Source of the DNA: an uncultured delta proteobacterium
GTDB taxonomy: Bacteria > RBG-13-61-14 > DRUE01
Assembly: GCA_903897985.1 (NCBI GenBank)
Contig: CAIUDS010000356.1
Span: forward strand, 1 to 8,624
DNA length: 8,624 nucleotides
Reading direction: 5' to 3'
Shown here one piece after another: positions 1-5,459 of the stretch. Numbering within the stretch: position 1 is the stretch's first letter; every line of letters starts with the position of its first letter. The notes beneath the pieces are model-generated. The model was not told the origin of the DNA. It ran no database searches and saw only the letters and a list, made by a program, of their open reading frames with translations. The position numbers and the translations under genes are program-made.

Positions 1-610
1 CCGGGTCGAGCGAGCCGAGCAGGCCGCCTCCCGGCCGGAGATAATTGCTGCGATACAGCGGAATCTTGATCAGATCCAGGTCCGGTTCCGGAGACTCGTC
101 CAGCGTTGGAATCTGTGGAGGAGGCGCGGTCTCCATATACTGCCCGTCCGCTAGAAAAGCCACCCCCGGCACCTGGTCATACTGTTGCTTTCCGGCAAGC
201 TGCTCGACCAGCCGGGCGAACATCAACTCGCTTTCGCCGGTGGCGATCACATCCACGCCCATCTGCAGCCAACGCTTCCGGAACAAATAGGCATGATGGC
301 CGCCGGCGATAATCTTCGCGCGGGGATTGATCCGCTTGATCTGCTTAATGGCGATGGCATAACTGAGCGTACTATAGCTGGCGGAGATGTTCATGGCCAC
401 CAGCTCCGGCCAGCGCAGCAGCTCCAGGTATTTGTTCATCGGGATCGGATCGAAAAACCCGTCCAAAAACCGCATCTCGTGCCCGGGCGGCAACAGTCGT
501 TTCAGGATGGGAAAAGTGAGAGCGAAACAGCGGCAAAACTCCCGGCCAAAATCATTCTGCACGGGCCAGCCCGAGTAAAAATCTTTGGGATTCAAAGCCA
601 GGATTTTCAT
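1..610 (-). CDS. B12-binding domain radical SAM protein, N-terminal part (cut by window edge)
   Basis: The reverse strand stays open from an ATG at 610 to base 1 (203 codons). The product starts MKILALNPKD and has the outline of a cobalamin-binding Rossmann domain: a first beta strand at residues 2-7, LDG near 49-51, a strand ending in AGGHH at 102-106, and the family's DVIATGESEL at 120-129. A Pro-rich linker follows, normally leading to the CxxxCxxC radical SAM motif, which must lie beyond base 1. The start is supported by GAGGA (reverse strand, 615-619) four bases upstream. Known relatives (COG1032 type) are cytoplasmic iron-sulfur enzymes using SAM and often cobalamin for methyl transfer or radical rearrangement. 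The radical SAM part is inferred from family architecture. The gene is divergent from the one at 741. Position 52, where a B12-ligating His would sit (DxHxxG), is Phe. Substrate unknown. Confidence 0.85.
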   Translation of the reverse strand, partial: MKILALNPKDFYSGWPVQNDFGREFCRCFALTFPILKRLLPPGHEMRFLDGFFDPIPMNKYLELLRWPELVAMNISASYSTLSYAIAIKQIKRINPRAKIIAGGHHAYLFRKRWLQMGVDVIATGESELMFARLVEQLAGKQQYDQVPGVAFLADGQYMETAPPPQIPTLDESPEPDLDLIKIPLYRSNYLRPGGGLLGSLDP

Positions 611-740
611 CTAGTCCTCAAATATCAGAAATTCGTTCTAAATTTTAGGATAACCTCCCTTTCCCAAATTGCAATAACTGAAGCTTCCCAACGAAGGGAG
701 TTCTGGATCGGGAGCCTAAAGCAAGGTTGCAGCTTGGGAC
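611..740. other. 130-bp divergent spacer between two radical SAM genes
   Basis: This is the whole space between the ATG at 610 (minus) and the first usable start at 741 (plus). It is more A+T-rich than its surroundings. The plus frame of the 741 gene is closed by TAA at 675-677 and at 717-719. The eight codons 717-740 that follow the last stop (KVAAWDLA-like after the stop and one Ser) still resemble the helix before the GG-containing strand in the paralogues. Weak A+T-rich -10-like hexamers exist on the reverse strand (TAAAAT at 642-647), but no -35 fits at normal spacing, so no promoter is called. Confidence 0.5.
615..619 (-). promoter_or_regulatory. Ribosome binding site for the reverse-strand gene starting at 610
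   Basis: Reverse-strand GAGGA lies four bases before the ATG at 610. It supports this start for the partial B12 radical SAM gene; the spacing is slightly short but usable. Confidence 0.6.
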
Positions 741-1883
741 TTGGCTTGCGCAAAATTGATCAAGTCTATTCGGCCCGAGACGCATGTGGTTGTGGGCGGG
801 GCGCATCTTCTGATCTATCCGGAAGAGACCCTCGCGCAGGCGCAAATCGACTCCATCGTAATCGGCGACGGCGAGGACGCCCTCTTGGAGTTGGCCACCA
901 GGCTTGCCCGGGGCCAGGATCTGGAGGAAATTCCGGGGCTCTGGTTTAAAAAGGAGGGCAAAATCATCCGCAATCCGCCCCGGCCGGTGGAGAAAAACCT
1001 GGATCGGCTTCCCTTTCCGGACCGCTCGGACCTTTCGCTTACCCAGCACCGGTTCGCCGCCGACCGTTTATCTCCAGCCGCGATCATGATCACCGCCCGG
1101 GGTTGTCCTTTCTCTTGCACCTTCTGCTGCACAGTAGATAGAATCCATCGAAAACGCTCCCCCCAAAATATCGTGGACGAGATGCTGGTTTGCCGGGAAA
1201 TGGGTTATCAGTGGATTGACTTCTGGGATGATGTTTTCAATATCACCAAACCGGCGATCCTGGACCTTTGCGATGAAATCATCCGCCGGAAAGTAAACCT
1301 GCCCTGGAGTTGCCGGGGCCGGGTGGCGCCGTTTGACGAGGAAATGGCCGCCAAAATGGCCGAGGCGGGGTGTGAACGCGTTAATCTTGGCGTTGAATCG
1401 GCCAGCCAGGAGATACTTGACCGGACCAAGAAAGGGATCACGCCGGAGCAATGCCGCCGGGCATTTGCCCTGGCCAAAAAGCATCATATTTCCACCGTGG
1501 GTTTTTTCATGATCGGATTCCCGGGAGAAACCCGGGAACAGGCGCTTCAAACCATTCGCTTCATGATGGAGTTGGACCCGGATTTTGCCTCCTTCCTTTC
1601 CTTATTTCCCCTTCCCGGGTCTGAGATTTATCAACAGGCCATAAAAGACCCGACTTTTTTAGGGGATTATGCGCGGGAGTATGCCAAAAGCCCCACGCCG
1701 GGCTTTATCTGGCGGAGTTGGACCACGACCCTGAGCGAAGCTGAAAAAGACCGCTTGCTCAGGCGGGCCAATCTTGGTTTTTATTTTCGGCCCCGCTATC
1801 TTTGGCGCTCTTTTCAAAGGCTCAGTTCTCTGGAAGATTTTTATGCCAAGGCCAAGATGGCTTTAATAATCCTGACCGCATAA
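741..1883 (+). CDS. Radical SAM protein with N-terminally truncated B12-binding domain (possible pseudogene)
   Basis: A 380-codon frame from a TTG start. The radical SAM part looks complete: CPFSCTFC gives cluster cysteines C122, C126 and C129, followed by WDD near 162-164, GVES at 217-220 and the family's GFFMIGFPGET at 254-264. A basic aromatic C-terminal tail (FRPRYLWRSF) matches its neighbours. The B12-binding domain is not complete. The GGAH strand end is at residues 19-22 here but near residue 100-120 in the paralogues, so the first beta strands and the lower-ligand loop are missing. An in-frame TAA at 717-719 blocks extension, although similarity appears to continue up to it. No convincing Shine-Dalgarno precedes 741. 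Either this is a 5'-deleted remnant with an intact 3' part, or a shortened protein that has lost normal cobalamin binding. It converges with the 2075-3598 gene. Confidence 0.8.
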   Translation: MACAKLIKSIRPETHVVVGGAHLLIYPEETLAQAQIDSIVIGDGEDALLELATRLARGQDLEEIPGLWFKKEGKIIRNPPRPVEKNLDRLPFPDRSDLSLTQHRFAADRLSPAAIMITARGCPFSCTFCCTVDRIHRKRSPQNIVDEMLVCREMGYQWIDFWDDVFNITKPAILDLCDEIIRRKVNLPWSCRGRVAPFDEEMAAKMAEAGCERVNLGVESASQEILDRTKKGITPEQCRRAFALAKKHHISTVGFFMIGFPGETREQALQTIRFMMELDPDFASFLSLFPLPGSEIYQQAIKDPTFLGDYAREYAKSPTPGFIWRSWTTTLSEAEKDRLLRRANLGFYFRPRYLWRSFQRLSSLEDFYAKAKMALIILTA

Positions 1884-1898
1884 TCACTCACCTGATTA
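1881..1898. repeat. Small perfect inverted repeat overlapping the stop codon of the 741 gene
   Basis: TAATCA, six-base loop CTCACC, then TGATTA. The left arm contains the TAA stop at 1881-1883. The stem is only 6 bp, A+T-rich, and has no T tract after it, so it is at best a weak transcript-end structure. The rest of the 191-bp convergent spacer (1884-2074) shows no gene and no clear terminator. Confidence 0.3.
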
Positions 1899-2074
1899 GC
1901 CTTTCCCGCCGTGGTCTTTAGGTCGCGCAAGCGATAGCGGCCCGCGGACTGTCCAATTGGCGGGATCTGGACTTGCGGTCATCGCCGCCGGGAAAATCAA
2001 CATAACTACCTTTTTCGGGGCCAGTCATTCCCTGGCAAAAGAGCGCAAAGGGGCCCGATGGAAAATTGAGAAAT

Positions 2075-3598
2075 TTATTTACGAAGTTGGGAAGGGCTAT
2101 TTTTTGAAGCCTGATAAGAAAATTTCGCAAGCCGGAAAGCGGTTTTCAAGGTCCCAATGCTCGTCCTCCGGCGTAGATACTTGAAAACGAATTTCTTCGG
2201 ATCGCGCCAGAGCGGCCGGACGGCGATATACCAATGGTTCCGGGCGATCATTTTCTGGATCAGGGCCGGATTAAATTCATCCGTGGTGATGCCGCACAAG
2301 CCATAATTTATCCGATAAACTTCTTCCTTGTCAAACATCCCCTTGTCAATGGCTTCCTGGTAAAGCTCGGCTCCGGGCAGAGGATTAAATAAAAAGAAGA
2401 AGGCCTTGTCCAAAGCCAGGGAGCGCGCATAACGAAAAGTTTGCTCAATATTTGCTCTGGTTTCGCCCGGCAGGCCCAGGACGAAAAAAGCGTGAGTGTC
2501 AATTCCATGATCCTTGACCTTACCGGTGATTTCCATTGCCTTTTTCAGATCCAGCGGCTTCTTTATGATGTTGTCTATTACATATTGATCCCCGCTTTCA
2601 AAAGCCAGAATCACCTCATAGCAACCGCTTTGCTTCATCAGATTGAGAAGCTCATCGTCATCAAGCGCACTGATCCATACGCCCGTGGGCATATTCCAAT
2701 GAAGCTTATAACCCCTCCCGATCATCCCGCGGAAAATCTCTTTCGCCTTGGCGACCTTGGCCATCAGATTGTCATCCTCAAACTTCAGCTCCTCAACCCG
2801 GTAGCGGCTGATCAACTCCTCTATTTCCGCCAGCACATTTTCCGTAGAGCGGAACCGGATCCGCCTTCCCCAGTAATGACAGGAAGAGCAGAAACGGCAA
2901 TGGAACGGGCAGCCCCGCGAAGTGATGAAGGAGGTGTTTCTGGGGCTTTTTGAGAACACCAGAGCCGGGATGTTGATCTTGAAATATTTCTCCATGGGCA
3001 ATAAATCCCGGGCCGGGAAAGGCAGGTTATCCAGATTCTCAATAAACCTGGTTTTGGGATTGACCCGGATTGTTCCATTATCCCGGAAGGCCAGGCCGTC
3101 AATGGTCTCAAAACCAGAACCTTTCTCAATGGCTTTCAAGAGCGCGGGGAAACTTTCTTCGCCCTCGCCGATAATAATGAAATCCAATCCGGGCATGTGC
3201 TGGAAGCTGTCTTCGGGAAGAAAACTGGGATGAGCGCCTCCGATCACCGTAATAATGTCCGGGAACTCTTTTTTGACCCTCCCAATCAAATCAGCCGCAA
3301 ACAAGAATTGACTGGAAAAGATGCAGGAAACCCCGACTACTTGTGGAGCAAAATCCTCAATCTCCGCGATAATTTGATCGGGAGTCAATCCATATTCAAA
3401 ATAGCCATTGCCGAGCCATCGGTCCTGCTTATAACCTTCAACCACCGCATCCAACAATCGCACTTCATAATCTTTGCGAAGCACCGCCCCCAGATATGCG
3501 ATTCCCATTGGGACACAGACCATTTTGTCATAAAAACCTGCTGTCCGATAGGGCGGGAAGATGAGCATTATTCGCTCTATTTTTCTGCCACCCGCCAT
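2075..3598 (-). CDS. B12-binding domain radical SAM protein, complete
   Basis: 507 residues in the usual order for class B (cobalamin-binding) radical SAM enzymes. The N-terminal Rossmann domain has IMLIFPPY at 10-17, PMGIAYL at 30-36, VGVSCIFSSQF at 88-98, GGAHPSFL at 120-127 and IIGEGEE at 142-148. A linker (LPFPARDLL, 192-200) leads to the radical SAM domain: TSRGCPFHCRFC, cysteines C230, C234 and C237 for the 4Fe-4S cluster, FEDDN at 273-277, FESGD at 333-337, FVLGLPGET at 372-380. A basic C-terminal tail follows (RPLWRDPKKF). The family makes a 5'-deoxyadenosyl radical from SAM and often uses methylcobalamin; the substrate here is unknown. D50 and G55 fit the ends of DxHxxG but the His position is Val52. 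No Shine-Dalgarno is seen; the start is the first ATG before the first strand. The closest paralogue is at 5460-6947. Confidence 0.93.
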   Translation of the reverse strand: MAGGRKIERIMLIFPPYRTAGFYDKMVCVPMGIAYLGAVLRKDYEVRLLDAVVEGYKQDRWLGNGYFEYGLTPDQIIAEIEDFAPQVVGVSCIFSSQFLFAADLIGRVKKEFPDIITVIGGAHPSFLPEDSFQHMPGLDFIIIGEGEESFPALLKAIEKGSGFETIDGLAFRDNGTIRVNPKTRFIENLDNLPFPARDLLPMEKYFKINIPALVFSKSPRNTSFITSRGCPFHCRFCSSCHYWGRRIRFRSTENVLAEIEELISRYRVEELKFEDDNLMAKVAKAKEIFRGMIGRGYKLHWNMPTGVWISALDDDELLNLMKQSGCYEVILAFESGDQYVIDNIIKKPLDLKKAMEITGKVKDHGIDTHAFFVLGLPGETRANIEQTFRYARSLALDKAFFFLFNPLPGAELYQEAIDKGMFDKEEVYRINYGLCGITTDEFNPALIQKMIARNHWYIAVRPLWRDPKKFVFKYLRRRTSIGTLKTAFRLAKFSYQASKNSPSQLRK

Positions 3599-3607
3599 TT
3601 TACCGAT

Positions 3608-3634
3608 ATTTTACCATATCACTCAGTTGTCCAA
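3608..3634 (-). promoter_or_regulatory. Weak candidate promoter for the reverse-strand gene starting at 3598
   Basis: On the reverse strand a -10-like TAAAAT (3608-3613) ends nine bases before the ATG at 3598. Upstream is a poor -35 (TTGGAC at 3629-3634, 15-bp spacer, or TGGACA at 3628-3633, 14-bp spacer). The -10 position alone would start the RNA about three bases before the ATG, which fits the missing Shine-Dalgarno. The spacing is short, so this is tentative. Confidence 0.3.
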
Positions 3635-3668
3635 TTTAAAACGCTTGCACCAGTTTCTTTAACACTAT

Positions 3669-3851
3669 TTAAGCGCATTCAGCCCTCCCTGTCAAGTAAC
3701 TTTCTCCAGCCGGTTTGGGGCTCCCGAATCCCAGCCGCTCGATGCGCCGCTCTGCGTTATATAGGGCCACGAACTTATCCACGGCCGGTCCGCTTTTCTT
3801 GACAAGGGCGGCCAAGGGCATTATCATAAAATCCCAGTGGATCCGAAACAT
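3669..3851 (-). CDS. Possible small protein of 60 aa, unknown function
   Basis: I do not recognise this protein. The reverse-strand frame from ATG 3851 has a good Shine-Dalgarno (GGGGTGA, 3859-3865) seven bases upstream, and a helical-looking product: hydrophobic FMIMPLAALV at residues 8-17, then a charged helix (VDKFVALYNAERRIERLGF) at about 24-42 and a polar tail. Many codons look like those of the neighbouring genes (GCC, GTG, CTG, ATC, GAG). It ends 70 bp before the reverse-strand radical SAM gene at 3598 and could be co-transcribed with it, although a weak promoter candidate lies between. The frame also stays open up to an ATG at 3911, but those extra residues look non-coding. It could be chance, a remnant of a longer gene, or a small accessory protein. 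Confidence 0.35.
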   Translation of the reverse strand: MFRIHWDFMIMPLAALVKKSGPAVDKFVALYNAERRIERLGFGSPKPAGESYLTGRAECA

Positions 3852-3858
3852 GCAAGAA

Positions 3859-3865
3859 TCACCCC
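3859..3865 (-). promoter_or_regulatory. Shine-Dalgarno-like site before the 60-aa reverse-strand ORF
   Basis: Reverse-strand GGGGTGA lies seven bases before the ATG at 3851. It is the main reason to prefer this start over the further upstream ATG at 3911. Confidence 0.4.
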
Positions 3866-3987
3866 GGCCTCTTCGGTATTTTTTTTCCGCGGCGCTCGCT
3901 GCTCCAATCATCTGAGCGGCCGGCCGGCTGGCCCGGGCACGGCGCGCCCCGGTTTTCCCGGAAATCCCCTGCCGACTATCCTCATCC

Positions 3988-3991
3988 GGAG
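3988..3991 (+). promoter_or_regulatory. Ribosome binding site deciding the GTG start at 3998
   Basis: GGAG sits six bases before GTG 3998. It supports this non-ATG start, which places the product's first beta strand (RKVLLIKL) right at the N-terminus as in the family. Confidence 0.6.
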
Positions 3992-3997
3992 CTTGAA

Positions 3998-5404
3998 GTG
4001 CGCAAAGTCCTGCTGATCAAGTTAAGCCGTCCAACTGTCCGCCAAGCATTTGGCCAGCCCCTGGGGATCATGTATCTGGCAAGTTATCTCCGGAAGTTTT
4101 TGCCCGAACTGGAAATTCAATTGGTGGATATGCTCCCGGAAGGATTGAGCATGAACGATCTGGTGAAAAAGGTCGGCGAGTTTAAGCCGGATTTGCTCGG
4201 CATCAGCGCCATGAGTCTCGAGTCCAGCGTCTTGCACGAACTGGCTGGGGCCGTGAAAAAATCGTTTCCTCAAATGCCGATTGTGGCTGGCGGTCCTTAT
4301 ATCAATACTGCCACCCATAAGGCTTTCTCAGATCAGAATCTTGATTTCGCGGTCAAGGGCGAAGGAGAACAGACTTTGCTGGAGCTGGTCAATTACCTGT
4401 TCTTGGGCAAGGGCAAGCTGGAAGAAATTCTCGGACTCGGTTTCAGGCAGAACGGCGAGGGCAGGATCAATCCGAACCGGCCCTATCTGGAAGACCTTGA
4501 CTCCCTGCCCTTTCCGGCCTGGGATTTGATCAAGGTTGAGCGCTATTTTAATCTTTGGCGCTTCGGAGGCATCTATGCTCATAAAGAATATATGCAGGTG
4601 ATGACCAGCCGGGGATGCCCGTTTCATTGCACCTATTGCCACCGCATTTTCGGGGTCGGGTTCCGGCCGCGAAGCCCGGAGAAGGTGGTGGAAGAATTGG
4701 AAATCCTGCAAAATAAATTCGGGATCAAGGAGATCTTTTTTGTGGACGACTGCTTCAATTTCAACCTCAAACGGGCCAAGCGCATCTGCGATCTGATTAT
4801 TGAGCGCGGTTTGAAATTTTCCATCAGCTTCCCCAATGGCCTCCGGGGAGATGTTATGGACGAGGAGCTGCTGGACAAGCTCAAGGCCGTGGGGACCTAC
4901 CGCATCACCTACGCGATCGAAACCGCCAGCCCCCGGATTCAGAAATTCATCAAGAAAAACCTCAACCTGGAAAAAGTCAAAAAGGTGATCGAACTGACCG
5001 AGCGAAAAGGCATTTTGGTGGACGGGTTCTTTATGCTCGGTTTTCCGGGCGAAAAACGGAGCGAAATCCTAGATACCATAAATTTCGCGCTTCGCAGCCG
5101 GCTCCATTCCGTCAACTTCTTTTTCGCGACCCCTTTTGAAGGGAGCGAGCTTTACCAGCAGGCTCAGGACCTCGGTTATAACCCGAGTCAGAACGAAATG
5201 GATAAATACGATTACTTTTTGCCGAAAGCTTACCCGATCTGCGAGGTCCCGAACCAGGAGTTGCCCAAAATCGCCAGCCGGGCTTTCTTGAGATTTTATC
5301 TCAACCCGAGAAGGCTCTGGCGCATTTTCCGGCTCTACCCCGACAAGAAGCAGCTCCCCTATCTGCTCTGGGTCGCCATAAAACACTCCCTTAGTTGGAG
5401 TTGA
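3998..5404 (+). CDS. B12-binding domain radical SAM protein, complete
   Basis: 468 residues. The B12-binding domain begins VLLIKLSRP at 4-12, with PLGIMYLASYL at 21-31, KPDLLGISAMS at 63-73, VAGGPY at 96-101 and VKGEGEQ at 119-125. LPFPAWDL (170-177) leads to the radical SAM domain: TSRGCPFHCTYC with cysteines C207, C211 and C214, FFVDDCFNF at 247-255, AIETAS at 306-311, GFFMLGFPGEK at 343-353. The C-terminal tail FYLNPRRLWRIF resembles that of the 741 gene. The D44-to-G49 segment (DMLPEG) carries Leu where DxHxxG has the cobalt-ligating His. Start is GTG with a GGAG site. Compared with the 3598 and 5460 genes it is shorter by about 23 residues before the cluster and lacks their SCxFSSQF and CSSC/CSST-WG signatures, so it is a separate subfamily and probably has a different substrate. 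Product chemistry cannot be told from sequence. Confidence 0.93.
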   Translation: MRKVLLIKLSRPTVRQAFGQPLGIMYLASYLRKFLPELEIQLVDMLPEGLSMNDLVKKVGEFKPDLLGISAMSLESSVLHELAGAVKKSFPQMPIVAGGPYINTATHKAFSDQNLDFAVKGEGEQTLLELVNYLFLGKGKLEEILGLGFRQNGEGRINPNRPYLEDLDSLPFPAWDLIKVERYFNLWRFGGIYAHKEYMQVMTSRGCPFHCTYCHRIFGVGFRPRSPEKVVEELEILQNKFGIKEIFFVDDCFNFNLKRAKRICDLIIERGLKFSISFPNGLRGDVMDEELLDKLKAVGTYRITYAIETASPRIQKFIKKNLNLEKVKKVIELTERKGILVDGFFMLGFPGEKRSEILDTINFALRSRLHSVNFFFATPFEGSELYQQAQDLGYNPSQNEMDKYDYFLPKAYPICEVPNQELPKIASRAFLRFYLNPRRLWRIFRLYPDKKQLPYLLWVAIKHSLSWS

Positions 5405-5421
5405 GCTTCGGCTTCCATATT

Positions 5422-5450
5422 TTGACAAGGCTGGGCGAAGACCTTATTAT
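5422..5450 (+). promoter_or_regulatory. Near-consensus sigma70 promoter for the gene at 5460
   Basis: A perfect -35 TTGACA (5422-5427), a 17-bp spacer, and -10 TATTAT (5445-5450, five of six consensus bases) lie in the 55-bp gap between two plus-strand radical SAM genes. The transcription start predicted from -10 geometry is near 5457, three bases before the GTG at 5460, where no Shine-Dalgarno is present. This suggests the downstream gene can be transcribed independently and almost leaderless. Confidence 0.72.
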
Positions 5451-5459
5451 CAATCCTGC

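Larger units (their letters stand above)
3599..3997. other. Divergent spacer between the 3598 (minus) and 3998 (plus) radical SAM genes
   Basis: A 399-bp region between divergent genes. Its centre carries a possible small reverse-strand ORF (3669-3851). The part next to gene 3998 is strongly G+C-rich with short palindromic stretches (GGCCGGCC near 3916-3925 and GGCGCGCC near 3940-3949) and an eight-T run near 3873-3880. No clear promoter for the 3998 gene, riboswitch or terminator was recognised. A cobalamin riboswitch might be looked for given the content, but no B12-box-like motif was seen. Confidence 0.4.

Noticed and set aside
185..949. 254-codon plus-strand open frame over the left end
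   Set aside because: It is antisense to the B12-domain gene (1-610) and then out of frame with the 741 gene. Its product is low-complexity Arg/Gly/His-rich with no family resemblance.
2020..2040. Hairpin-like GCCAG-N7-CTGGC as a terminator for the convergent genes
   Set aside because: The stem is only 5 bp and neither strand has a following T tract, so it is not distinguishable from chance.
1918..2130. 70-codon reverse-strand ORF in the convergent spacer
   Set aside because: Part of it overlaps the end of the 507-aa gene in another frame. It has no ribosome binding site, no recognisable motif, and no coding-like codon pattern.
3862..3881. T-run with short upstream stem as a rho-independent terminator
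   Set aside because: The eight-T run is preceded by only a 3-bp possible stem, and no plus-strand gene lies upstream that it would end.
3599..3997. Cobalamin riboswitch or CRISPR-like repeats in the largest non-coding gap
   Set aside because: No B12-box-like conserved segment and no regularly spaced direct repeats were seen. The short G+C palindromes there look like composition effects.
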